Shown: positions 46,206-56,313 of the stretch, piece by piece
How the letters are laid out: every line of letters starts with the position of its first letter
How positions within the stretch are numbered: the first letter of the stretch is position 1
Assembly (NCBI RefSeq): GCF_023898315.1
Contig: NC_064622.1
Coordinates: 175,418,178 to 175,482,177 of the forward strand
Length of the DNA stretch: 64,000 nucleotides
DNA from: Schistocerca nitens
Taxonomy: Eukaryota; Arthropoda; Insecta; Orthoptera; Acrididae
Reading direction: 5' to 3'
The notes under the pieces: generated by a model
Told to the model about the DNA's origin: nothing
Database searches by the model: none
The model's input: the letters and a program-made list of their open reading frames with translations, nothing else
Made by a program: the position numbers and the translations under genes

Positions 46206-46889
46206 TACAGTGAGACAGAAGGATTCATGACTGCAATACAGGATCAAACAATAAACACCAGGTATTACAGCAAGCATATTATTAAAGATCCCAATACCAC
46301 AACAGATAAATGCAGACTTTGTAAACAACAAATAGAAACAGTAGATCACATCACAAGCGGATGTACAATACTAGCAAATACGGAATACACCAGAAGACAT
46401 GACAATGTCGCAAAAATAATACATCAACAGCTTGCCTTACAACATAAACTTTTAAAACAACAAGTTCCTACATACAAGTATGCACCACAAAATGTACTGG
46501 AGAATGATGAATACAAATTATACTGGAACAGAACCATTATAACAGATAAAACAACGCCACATAACAAACCTGACATCATACTCACCAATAAAAAGAAGAA
46601 ATTAACACAACTAATCGAAATATCCATACCAAATACAACAAATATACAAAAGAAAACAGGAGAAAAAATTGAAAAATACATCCAACTGGCTGAGGAAGTC
46701 AAAGACATGTGGCATCAGGATAAAGTTGACATCATACCAATTATACTATCAACTACAGGAGTCATACCACACAATATCCACCAGTACATCAATGCAATAC
46801 AGCTACATCCAACCATATATATACAACTACAGAAATCCGTAATTATTGATACATGTTCAATTACCCGAAAGTTCCTAAATGCAATATAA
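46206..46889 (+). pseudogene. R4/Dong-type LINE C-terminus: CCHC finger and restriction-like endonuclease
   Basis: Open for about 227 codons. CRLCKQQIETVDHITSGC is the CCHC finger found before the endonuclease of site-specific LINEs. KPDIILTNKKKKLTQLIEIS followed by EKIEKYIQL gives the PD...(D/E)...K pattern of the restriction-like endonuclease that nicks the target. Unlike copy 2 (stop after DIIPIVL), this copy runs on through STTGVIPHNIHQYINAIQL to the C-terminus SITRKFLNAI. The N-terminal protein, including all of the RT, is absent because of truncation. Confidence 0.85.
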
Positions 46890-46909
46890 CACATACCATA
46901 CAGTTAAAA

Positions 46910-46971
46910 GGAAGTGACGCCTGATCAAGGTTCGCGTCACTTTCCATTCTTAACCAGACTTAACGTCTGAG
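46910..46971 (+). other. 3' hairpins of R4/Dong-type LINE copy 1
   Basis: ggaagtgacgc pairs with gcgtcactttcc around a 13-nt loop. A second small stem, cagac/gtctg, follows at 46957-46971. Both recur at the end of copy 2 (from 51106), which suggests an RNA structure used for recognition by the reverse transcriptase. Confidence 0.65.
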
Positions 46972-46981
46972 AAAAAAGGAC

Positions 46982-47017
<36 letters not shown>
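46982..47017. repeat. (AAT)n tract 2
   Basis: Twelve AAT units between the 3' end of copy 1 and the 5' end of copy 2. Confidence 0.97.
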
Positions 47018-47095
47018 CCCCGTGGAGGCCCGGGAAAAGAATTGGCCTCCGGTATGTTCTGCCAGTCGTAAAAGGCGACGAAAAGAACAAACCAC
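47018..47095 (+). other. structured 5' end of the R4/Dong-type LINE
   Basis: Nested pairings are visible: gtgg/ccac (47022-47025 and 47092-47095) can enclose ggaggcc/ggcctcc (47024-47030 and 47044-47050) and gttct/agaac (47056-47060 and 47084-47088), the latter containing gtcg/cgac. The order resembles the self-cleaving HDV-like ribozymes at the 5' end of R2-type LINEs, but no good P1 helix is seen. Confidence 0.4.
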
Positions 47096-47128
47096 TAATA
47101 GGGCTAACCCCCCTTTTAATGTGATTAG

Positions 47129-47527
47129 TTGGTTCAGGACAGAACTAATGAAGCCTCGGACAAGCGCTGTCATGGTCGGGGACGACGCTTGAACCCTATG
47201 CCCGTCCACAATGGTAACGACACTGCTAGGCACATGGAAAATGATTTAAACCCAAATAGAGGTGTTTTGCAGGATATGCTTCCTGCAACCACTCTAGAAG
47301 GAAAACAAAGACAGAGGATGAGATGGTCAGATGAAGTTAACCGACACCTCCTGTTCTGTTATTACCAAGCAACAAACTTAGGAACCAACATAACTGGATA
47401 CAGATCACAAGTATACACAACATTTATTACCAGATACCCAGAATTAAAATTTTTAACAGAACAACGACTAGCTGATCAGATCCGTGTAATAATCAAAAAT
47501 AACAGGATACCCCAGTCAGAATTATAA
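47129..47527 (+). pseudogene. R4/Dong-type LINE N-terminus with Myb-like domain
   Basis: A 132-codon frame. The unique part reads RMRWSDEVNRHLLFCYYQAT, then ITGYRSQVYTTFITRYPEL and LTEQRLADQIRVIIKNNRIP, a Trp-anchored helical Myb/trihelix-type DNA-binding region preceding the RT in this LINE family. It ends in a stop; the frame continues downstream with Gln/Asn-rich sequence and a KKPTKPAWQHRLQIRIEKLR linker (47715-48179). Probably helps target recognition. Confidence 0.7.
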
Positions 47528-48307
47528 AACATCAAACAACAAGTACAACAAATACTGGAACAAAATAATGTGCAATCAGAAGAAGAAGAAAATACAGTAA
47601 TGGACTCAAACATCCCACAGCAAACAAACAAAGAACAACAAGCATCAATTAAACAATCAAAGGAAAACGAAATCTTAAGACAGCCCCCCAGAACAGGCAC
47701 AAATAGAACATGAAGTGACACACATGTTAGATATAGAAGAAAAATTTCAGCTGACATATATAGAATACAAAGACACAAATAAAGACATTAGACCATTCTT
47801 GCATAGACCACCAAATAACCCACAAGTCGAAACAACAATAAAAACTATCAACACAATCATACACAACAAAATAAATGAAAATACAACTATGGAAGAGTTA
47901 CAACTACTGGTTTATATAGGAGCACTCACTACACTAAATATACACACTAGGCAGAGATCAGAACAAACCAACACACGGAAGAAACCCACAAAACCAGCAT
48001 GGCAACACAGGCTACAGATCAGAATAGAAAAACTGAGAAAAGACATCGGACAGCTAACACAATTTATAAGAAATGAAATACCAGACAAAAAACGAAAAAG
48101 GTTAGGTAAAATCTCGCAACAAGAAGCGATAGAGCAATTAGATGAAAAGAAGCAGAAATTACAAGCATTGGCCAAATGACTTAGGAGATACAAAAAAAGT
48201 GAAAATAGAAGGAAATAAAACCAAACATTCAACACAAACAAAAGAAATTTTACCAGACAATAGATAACACACACATTAAAATAGACAATCCACCAAACAT
48301 AATAGAC

Positions 48308-49877
48308 ATGGAACACTTCTGGAGCAACATATGGTCAAACCCGGTACAACATAACAGGCATGCACAGTGGATACAAGCAGAAACAGACACATACAAGATG
48401 ATACCACAAATCCCTGAAGTGATAATTTTGCAACATGAAGTCACTCGAGCAATTAATTCTACGCACAATTGGAAAGCCCCTGGGAAAGATAAAATAGCAA
48501 ATTTCTGGCTAAAGAAGTTCACCTCAACACATTCACATCTAACTAAATTATTTAACATATATCTAAAAACAAAGATGATGTGACTTACCGAACGAAAGTG
48601 CTGGCAGGTCGATAGACACGTGTCTGTGTATGTGTGGATGGATGTGTGTGCGCGTGCGAGTGTATACCTATCCTTTTTTCCCCCTAAGGTAAGTCTTTCC
48701 GCTCCCGGGATTGGAATGACTCCTTACCCTCTCCCTTAAAACCCACATCCTTTCGTCTTTCCCTCTCCTTCCCTCTTTCCTGACGAAGCAACCGTTGGTT
48801 GCGAAAGCTAGAATTTTGTGTGTATGTTTGTGTTTGTTTGTGTTTCTATCGACCTGCCAGCACTTTCGTTCGGTAAGTCACATCATCTTTGTTTTTAGAT
48901 ACATTTTTCCCACGTGGAATGTTTCCCTCTATTATATTCATAAATTATTTAACAGTTACATTGCAGACCCATACACATTCCCTGATACACTCACACATGG
49001 AATAACTTATCTGAAACCTAAAGATCAAGCAGACACAGCAAAACCAGCTAAATATCGCCCCATAACATGCCTACCAACAATATACAAAATATTAACTTCA
49101 GTCATTACACAGAAATTAATGACACATACAACACAAAACAAAATTATAAATGAAGAACAAAAAGGCTGTTGCAAAGGAGCATGAGGATGTAAAGAGCAAC
49201 TGATAATAGATGCAGAGGTGACATATCAAGCTAAAACTAAACAAAGGTCACTAAACTACGCATACATTGATTACCAAAAAGCTTTTGATAGTGTACCCCA
49301 CTCATGGTTACTACAGATATTGGAAATATACAAAGTAGATCCTAAATTGATACAGTTCCTAAACATAGTAATGAAAAATTGGAAAACCACACTCAATATC
49401 CAAATAAGTTCAAATAATATAACATCACAGCCAATACAGATTAAGTGTGGTATATACCAAGGAGACTCATTAAGTCCTTTCTGGTTCTGCCTTGCTCTGA
49501 ACCCACTATCCAACATGCTAAATAATACAAATTATGGATACAATATTACTGGAACATACCAACACAAAATCACATATTTGCTATACATGGATGATCTAAA
49601 ACTACTGGCAGCAACAAATCAACAACTCAACCAATTACTAAAGATAACAGAAGTATTCAGCAATGATATAAATATGGCTTTTGGAACAGACAAATGTAAG
49701 AAAAATAGCATAGTCAAGGGAAAACACACTAAACAAGAAGATTACATATTGGATAACCACAGCGACTGCATAGAAGCTATGGAAAAAACAGATGCCTATA
49801 AATATCTAGGATACAGACAAAAAATAGGAATAGATAATAGAAATATTAAAGAAGAACTAAAAGAAAAATATAGATAA
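48308..49877 (+). pseudogene. R4/Dong-type LINE reverse transcriptase, split by an insertion
   Basis: The first part (48308-48557) reads FWSNIWSNP...HNWKAPGKDKIANFWLKKFT. After the inserted element, 48955-49184 reads GITYLKPKDQADTAKPAKYRP, ITCLPTIYKILTSVIT and NEEQKGCCKGA. 49218-49877 has YIDYQKAFDSVPHSWL, IYQGDSLSPFWFCLALNPLS and the catalytic LLYMDDLKLLA box. Besides the insertion there are a few stops. This is the polymerase of a single-ORF, restriction-endonuclease LINE. Confidence 0.85.
48545..48954 (+). mobile_element. 384-bp Penelope-derived insertion with its target duplication
   Basis: The insert is 48558-48941. A perfect 13-bp duplication, aaattatttaaca, flanks it (48545-48557, 48942-48954). 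Its arms of about 55-60 bp are nearly perfect inverted copies: atctaaaaacaaagatgatg... and ...catcatctttgtttttagat, meeting across ctggcaggtcgataga/tctatcgacctgccag. A tail cccacgtggaatgtttccct follows the right arm. The centre has a hammerhead-like core at 48780-48808. No coding sequence. Best fit: a terminal piece of a Penelope-like element. Confidence 0.72.
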
Positions 49878-50231
49878 AGACTAACAAAAATACTGAAAAC
49901 AGAATTGACAGCAAGAAACAAGACAAAAGCTATAAATACTTATGCTATACCAATATTGACCTACTCATTTGGAATAGTGAAATGGAGCAACACAGACCTA
50001 GAAGCACTCAATACACTTACACGATCATAATGCCACAAATATAGAATACATCACATACATTCAGCAACAGAAAGATTCACATTAAGCAGAAAGGAAGGAG
50101 GAAGGGGATTTATCGACATAAAAAACCTACACTATGGACAGGTAGACAATTTAAGAAAATTCTTTATAGAACGAGCAGAAACTAGCAAAATACAAAAAGC
50201 AATCACTCATATAAATACATCGGCTACACCA

Positions 50232-50945
50232 TTGCAATTTCATAACCACTTCTACAACCTTTTAGTTCACATAACATCAACAGATACAAAGAAAGTAAAT
50301 TGGAAAAAGAAAACACTACATGGCAAGCACCCGTATCATCTAACACAGCCACACATCGATCAAGACGCATACAACACATGGCTAAGAAAAGGCAATATAT
50401 ACAGTGAGATGGAAGGATTCATGATTGCAATACAGGATCAAACAATAAACACCAGATATTACAGCAAGCACATTATTAAAGATCCCAATACCACAACAGA
50501 TAAATGCAGACTTTGCAAACAACAAATAGAAACAGTAGATCACATCACAAGCGGATGTACAATACTAGCAAATACAGAATACACCAGAAGACATGGCAAT
50601 GTAGCAAAAATAATACATCAACAACTTGCCATACAGCATAAACTAATAAAACAACACGTTCCCACATACAAGTATGCACCACAAAATGTACTGGAGAATG
50701 ATGAATACAAATTATACTGGAACAGAACCATTATAACAGATAAAACAACACCACATAACAAACCTGACATCATACTCACCAATAAAAAGAAGAAATTAAC
50801 ACAACTAATCGAAATATCCATACCCAATACAACAAATATACAGAAGAAAACAGGAGAAAAAATTGAAAAATACATCCAACTGGCTGAGGACGTCAAGGAC
50901 ATGTGGCATCAGGATAAAGTTGACATTATACCAATTGTACTATGA
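50232..50945 (+). pseudogene. R4/Dong-type LINE C-terminus of copy 2
   Basis: A 237-codon frame equivalent to 46206-46889 plus about 55 upstream codons (KVNWKKKTLHGKHPYHLTQP, then DAYNTWLRKGNIYSEMEGFM). CCHC finger CRLCKQQIETVDHITSGC and endonuclease KPDIILTNKKKK...IEISIPN...EKIEKYIQL are intact. It stops early relative to copy 1 (after DIIPIVL), so the last 40 or so residues are lost. Confidence 0.85.
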
Positions 50946-51177
50946 ACTGCAGGAGTCATACCACGCAATATCCACCAGTACATCAACGCAATACAGCTAC
51001 ATCCAAACGTATATATACAAAACTACATAAATCTGTAATTATTGATACATGTTCAATTACCCGAAAGTTCCTAAATGCAATGTAACATATACCGTACAGT
51101 TAAAAGGAAGTGACGCTTGATCAAGGTCCGCGTCACTTTCCATTTTTAACCAGACTTAACGTCTGAGAAAGTAAAGA

Positions 51178-51192
51178 AATAATAATAATAAT
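51178..51192. repeat. (AAT)n tract 3
   Basis: Five AAT units at the 3' end of R4/Dong-type copy 2. Confidence 0.95.
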
Positions 51193-51807
51193 ACATGGAG
51201 GATAAGTATTTATTTTAGTTCAATAATTGTCTAGCTGTGACTGCACGATCATTCTGATATTCATATGAATAATTTGGGAGAAACACAGGAAACTCAAAAT
51301 AGGATGACGTATCAGGTACATAAGCAACAAGATTATGAAAAGGACAGATTGCTACTCACCATATAGAGGAACATTGAGGTGTAGACAGACACAATGAAAA
51401 GACACTATACATTTAAGCTTTTGGAAAAAAGGCCTTCTTCCAATCTGATTGTTGTGGGCAACCTGTAGACAGCAACTGCACATGACGAGAGCAGCAATTT
51501 GGAATGGATGGTGAGGGTATGGAGGAACCATGAGGTGGGGCGGAGGAGGAGGATGGAAAGTAGGGTTAGGTTGGGGGAAGGTTTAATGCTGTTTGTGAGG
51601 TCATGCAGGGTCATGATGGGGAGAGGATAGTGCTGTTAGGTGCAGTCAGTGTTTTTTCCTTTCTTTGTATTCTTTTTTTTTTTGGGTGGGGAGTGGGGAT
51701 GGCGGCTAAGAGGGACAGGAGCAGAGAAAGGGAAAAGACAAGTGGCTGCACTGGCAAAACAGAAGGCTGCATAGCGCTGGAGTAGGGGCAGAAAACGGGG
51801 TACATAG

Positions 51808-52707
51808 GATATATCTACATCTACAAAGATAATCCAAAAACGGCGCATGGTACCCTGTACCACTACTTGTCACTTCCCCTCCTGTTCCACTTGCAAATAC
51901 AGCGTGTAAAAAACGACTGTCTGTATGCCTCCGTATGAGCCCCAGTTTCTTGTATCTTATCTTCGTGGTTCTTATGCGCGATACATGTTGACGGCAGTAG
52001 AATTATCACCAGTCAGCTTCAAATCCTGCTTCTCTAAATTTCCTCATTAGTGTTTCTCAAAAAAAATTTCACATTCCCTCCTGGGATTCCCAGTTGAGTT
52101 CCCGAAGCATCTCCGAACACTTACATATTGTTTGAAACTACCAGTAACAAAGCTAGCAGCCTGCCTCTGAATTGCTTTGATGTCATCCTTCAATCCAAAC
52201 TGGTGTGGATCCCAAACACTCGAACAGTACTCAAGAATTGGTCACACCAGCATCCTGTATGCTGTCTCCTTTACAGGTTAACCACTCACTCTTAAAATGC
52301 ACCCAATAAACTGAAGTTGACCATTTGTTTTCCCTAATACAGTTCTTACATGCTCGTTCCACCTCATACTGCTTTGCAACTTAACGCCCATATATTGAAA
52401 CGATTTGACTGTGTCAAGCAGGACACTAGTAATACTGTATCTGAATATTACAAGTTTGTTCTTCCTATTCATCCACATTAACTTACATTTTTCCATATTT
52501 AGGGCTAAGCTGGCATTCATCAACCAACCAGAAACTTTGTCTAAGTCGTCTCGTATCTTCTTACAGTCACTCAATTAAGACACCTTACCGTACACCATGG
52601 CGTCATCAGCAAACAACTGCAGAATGCAGCCCATCCTGTCTGACAAATCTTTTATGTATATAGAGAACAGCAGTCCGGTCACACTTCCCTGGGGCACTCT
52701 GATGATA
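51808..52707 (-). mobile_element. CR1 LINE fragment nested in the Penelope-like element
   Basis: Begins (its 3' end) with atatctacatctaca, then the shared 3' untranslated region (gcatggtaccctgtaccact, gactgtctgtatgcctccgt). 52574-52278 encodes CKKIRDDLDKVSGWLMNASLALNMEKCKLM and FQYMGVKLQSSMRWNEHVRTVLGK. 52707-52575 encodes VPQGSVTGLLFSIYIKDLSD and LQLFADDAMVYGKVS (catalytic FADD). The truncation point is just upstream of the VPQGS box. Few interruptions: one stop between the two frames. Confidence 0.85.
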
Positions 52708-53078
52708 TTGCAGGGAGATTTCCCAACTGCAAAATTCAGAAAAGCTAGTTCCAGTATGAAGGTTCCAGATGGCGCAGGCTGTGAAACAGTAGCTGAAATC
52801 AAGCACATTGTGTTGGGAAGCATGTTCAGGAACTAGGTGGTCCAGCTGTCTCTTGGCCCCAGTTTGTTGGTGGCCATTCATGGGGACAGACAGCTTATCA
52901 GTTGTCATGCCCACTCACATCTATGTCTAATGCACAGACATAGGCCATGAGTCAAGAGGTTGTCAGGAGGGATGGACAAGGATATTCTGTAGGTTTGCTG
53001 AGCAGTGGAATAGCACTGTGGAAGGGGTGGGAAGCATAGTGAATAGGATATTTCCTTTACCTTGGCAGAGAATGTGAT

Positions 53079-53680
53079 TCAGCTGCTCCAGTCCTTGGTG
53101 GTATTGAGGGGAGTGCTCCTTTGTGGCCAGAAGGGACTTTGGGAGGTGGCTGGTCCCTTGGAATATTTGGGGAGGGATTGCTCGTCACTACAGGTGTGAC
53201 AGCCATGCATGGCTAAGCTGTATGGAACAGACTTCTTGGTATGGAATGGGTGGCAGCTGTTGAAGTGGAGGTATTGCTGGTAGTTGGTAGGTTCGATATG
53301 GACAGAAGTACTAATGTAATCTTTTTTCAGGTGAAGGTCAACATTAAGGAAGGTAGCTTGCTGCATTGAGACAGACAAGGTGAAGTGAATGAAGGAGAAG
53401 CTGTTTAGGTTCTGGAAGGACGTGAACAGGGTGTTCCCACACAGTCCGAATCATGAATATGTCATCAATGAATCTGAACCAGGTGATGGGTTGGCATTCT
53501 GGGAGGTTAGGAATCGTACCTCTAGAGGGTCCTTGAATAGGTTGGCATAGGACGGTGCCATGAGGGTGCCCATTGCTGTACCACAGATCTGTTTGTAGGT
53601 GACACCTTCAAAGGAGAAGTAATTTTGGTTGAGGATACAGTTGGTCATGGTGATCCGGAAGGAGGCTCTAAGTTTGGACT
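53079..53680 (-). pseudogene. Penelope-like reverse transcriptase remnant
   Basis: 53648-53451: ILNQNYFSFEGVTYKQICGT, then AMGTLMAPSYANLFKDPLEV, the box with the conserved GTAMGT.MAPSYANLFM motif of Penelope RTs. 53378-53079: ATFLNVDLHLKKDYISTSVH, QYLHFNSCHPFHTKKSVPYSLAM and CSDEQS, the thumb block. The catalytic YIDD box between them is damaged. Penelope RTs are related to telomerase and normally are followed by a GIY-YIG endonuclease, which I cannot recognise here. Confidence 0.82.
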
Positions 53681-53870
53681 CAATCGGGCATTAGGAAAGG
53701 CAGTGTACAATAGCGGCAAGGCCATAGGCATTGGTGATATTAGTGTAGAAGGAGGTGGTATCGACAGTGACAAGCAGGATGCCATGTGGTAAAGGAACAG
53801 GGACTGCAGAAAGTTGGTGGAATAATTGGCTGATTTCTTTTAGACTTGAGGGTAAGTTAAGGTCTTCGCT

Positions 53871-54724
53871 CCTCTCTACATTAACTGTTGTTTCCCAGTT
53901 TTCAATTTATTTTACTGGGAATTACAGCAACACTATCAAGGGCACTGTTGCATGCGTGTGAGTGTGTGTGTGTAGTGCGTGGTAGTGTGAAATGGATGAA
54001 CAGTAGCACTAACCTTTTACATTATTGAATAACTTATTAATGAAACTGTTGTACACCAAAAATGAGCTGAATGAGGTAACACAATCTTAAAGGGATAGGC
54101 CTTGTATATGGAAGGATGGAGAATTCAATCCAGCCAGCCCGATTTAGGTTTTCCGTGGTTTCCCAATACTACTTCAGGTAAATGTAAGGATCAACTACCT
54201 GTTCCATTCTTGTCAAACTAGACCTAGAAGTATGGAAATGGCTGTATATAAGAATTAAGTTTCTTTGTTGTTCTTAGTTTTAATATGACTACTTGTCCAA
54301 TATTCTTGTAAAAGTAATCTCTGGGTGAATAAAACAATCCTATTATTACTACTACTTTGAATGTTCTTGTAGAACAAACATCTTCAACTTCTATTTGAAA
54401 ACCTGCATTCTGCCAACAAAGGCCTTCAACTCTTGTGGCGACTTGTTGAAAATATGGACTATAGAGCCTTTTTTGAACAGGATTTAATGGCAAGCTAGTT
54501 ATATAAGGTCAATACTTTGTTTTTTGTTCAATGAATCTGCAATGCTGTTTCTTTTAGAAACAGCTCGGCTACTACAAAAACAACCAAGTCAATGTACTCC
54601 AGTATGGAATCCACTTTCCCCAGCTTATCTGATAGATTACTATATGAGATTCATGAATTCACACCAGAAATTACTCTGATGGCTCACATTTGGAACAAAA
54701 ACATTCTTTGTATCTGAATTGCAG
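53871..54724 (-). pseudogene. mostly unassigned; scrap of a CR1/L2-like LINE C-terminus
   Basis: On the minus strand at about 54500-54370 a frame reads IFNKSPQELKAFVGRMQVFK and then KLKMFVLQEHSK, resembling the extreme C-terminus of CR1/L2-group ORF2 (YNKLPxxIKxLxxxxxFKxxLKxxLL). The rest of this interval shows nothing recognisable apart from a short (GT)n-like stretch near 53957-53973. Confidence 0.45.
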
Positions 54725-55980
54725 AGCTAATAATGAATAAGAAAATAGGAATGTGGATTAGTTACAGTGAATAGCACAGTGAACACATTATCATAACCAA
54801 GACGGCAAAGCCAATAACCACCACAGAAGTACAAATTTATAAGGCAACTAGTGCTGCCGATGATGAAGAGAAATAGTTAAGGAAGAGGAAAATTTAACTG
54901 TAATGGGGGAATGGAATTTAGTATTAGGAAATGAAAGAGAAGGAAAAATAGTAGGAGAATGCATATTGGGGGAAAGGAGTGAACAAGGAAGCAACCTGCT
55001 ATAATTCTGCACAGAGCATAATTTAATAACAACTAAAACTTGGTTTACAAATCATACAAGAAGGTTACATACATGGAAGAGACCCAGGAACACTGGAAGG
55101 CTTAAGACTGATAATATAACTGTACAACAGTTTACAGTTATGAACCATAGATTAAGATGGAAAAAATTGCAAACAGATATGAAAATAAGGAAACGAGACC
55201 TTGAAAAGTTGAAAGAACCGGAGGGTTGTTGAGAGTTTCACAGGGAGCGTCAAGCAACAACTGACAAACAGGGGAAAGGAATACAACAGAAGATGAATAG
55301 GTAGCTTCGAGAGATGAAATAGTGAAGGCAGCAGAGGAGCAAACAGGTAATAGGATAAGGTATAGTAGAAATCCTTTGATACCACAGGAGATACTGAATT
55401 TAATTGTTGAAAGGAGAAAATCTTAATGAAGTAGATGAATGTGAATATACAGGGTGAGTCACGCTGATCCCCATCCCCCCAATTTCTGAAGGGTATTCCT
55501 TAGGTTATTTGGAACAAAAAAATGTAAATAAAGTAATGGGGTCAGATCCATAATTAAGGAGCTACAGTAATTGAAAAACTGAGGAAAAGGACAGAAAAAA
55601 CTTTTATTGTAGGATTTCACTATCAAAACTGCACATAATAATTAATTTAAACAATTTTGTAGCAGTCTCTTGCATTCAGAGTGGATTTAAAGCACATGTT
55701 CAAAATTTCCTCCCTGCATTTGAAGGCAAAGATTCGCACGGGAGTGAACCGCACGAGTAGCATTTTGTAATTTCACAGTCTCATTCCTTATTGACATTGC
55801 GGCATTGAAAATGCTGTGTATCAATTCTTTTCATGTTTCTGCCTAAACTTTGAACACGATGTCTTACATCCAACCCCAGATGCAATCTATGGGTATTAAA
55901 TCTGGGGATCCGGCAGACCAGCTGATAGGGCCCCCGCGACCTATCCATCAATGTGGGAATTGCTGATTAAAGATAAGCTG

Positions 55981-56169
55981 TTAACACAATGTGGAAGTGT
56001 GCAGGTGCCCCGTCACGTTGGATGTACATGTGGTGTCTTGTTTCCAGAGGAACATCTTCAAAAAGTTGTGGTAAGTCTTCTCGTAAAAAGTTTGGTACAT
56101 CTGACCATTTAAATTTCCCGGAAGAATAAACGGCATCAGTAACTGGTCACACACAACACCACACCACAC
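55981..56169 (-). pseudogene. mariner-like transposase fragment
   Basis: Reads MWCGVVCDQLLMPFILPGNL then NGQMYQTFYEKTYHNFLKMF, matching the block WCGVVGDxLIGPFxLPxxLNGxxYxxFLxxxLPxLLEDVP of a common insect mariner-like family. The catalytic Asp motif that should follow (FMHDGAPAHF) is replaced by KQDTTCTSNVTGHLHT, a decayed QRDGAPAHFH-like reading. The upstream helix-turn-helix part lies around 56.3-56.7 kb (KATFTRDGINNIH, then a VHVWADENSHAMVVSQFQRR-like stretch) in other frames. Confidence 0.7.
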
Positions 56170-56240
56170 CAGACACTGACACTGAATCTGCGTTGAAATT
56201 GAGATACTACCATGGCATGGGAATTTTCATCGGCCCAGAC

Positions 56241-56313
56241 ATGAATGTTGTTGTTTCATATCAGCGCACACTCCGCTGCAGAGTGAAAATCTCATTCTGG
56301 ATGAATGTTGTTG
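56241..56313 (+). mobile_element. 47-bp SINE tail with 13-bp target duplication
   Basis: 56254-56300 reads tttcatatcagcgcacactc...ctcattctgg, the 3' tail of a second tRNA-derived SINE common in acridids (recalled from memory). It is flanked by perfect copies of atgaatgttgttg at 56241-56253 and 56301-56313. An extreme 5' truncation made by target-primed reverse transcription. Confidence 0.85.

Larger units (their letters stand above)
46204..46981 (+). mobile_element. R4/Dong-type LINE, 5'-truncated copy 1
   Basis: Matches 50400-51177 of the full copy at a high level. It carries the C-terminal coding region and the complete 3' end, including the ggaagtgacgc...gcgtcactttcc hairpin (46910-46945), and is bounded on both sides by (AAT)n. 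Confidence 0.88.
47018..51177 (+). mobile_element. R4/Dong-type LINE, full-length copy 2
   Basis: About 4.16 kb including a 397-bp Penelope-derived insertion with its target duplication. It starts ccccgtggaggcccgggaaa directly after (AAT)n and ends at the same 3' position as copy 1, directly before another AAT run (51178-51192). In order it holds a structured 5' end, a Myb-like region, RT, CCHC and restriction-like endonuclease. The clade is inferred from the endonuclease type and the AAT target, which Dong elements are known to favour. Confidence 0.85.
51331..53870 (-). mobile_element. Penelope-like element, split by a CR1 LINE
   Basis: The right part (about 52708-53870) encodes a Penelope-type reverse transcriptase on the minus strand. 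The left part (about 51331-51805) is its 3' region, ending with tgctactcaccatatagagg, a terminus shared by acridid Penelope-like copies (from memory). A degenerate aaggcctt...ccaaaagctt segment near 51412-51440 sits where intact family members carry a hammerhead-like core. Between the parts lies a CR1 fragment. Confidence 0.72.
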
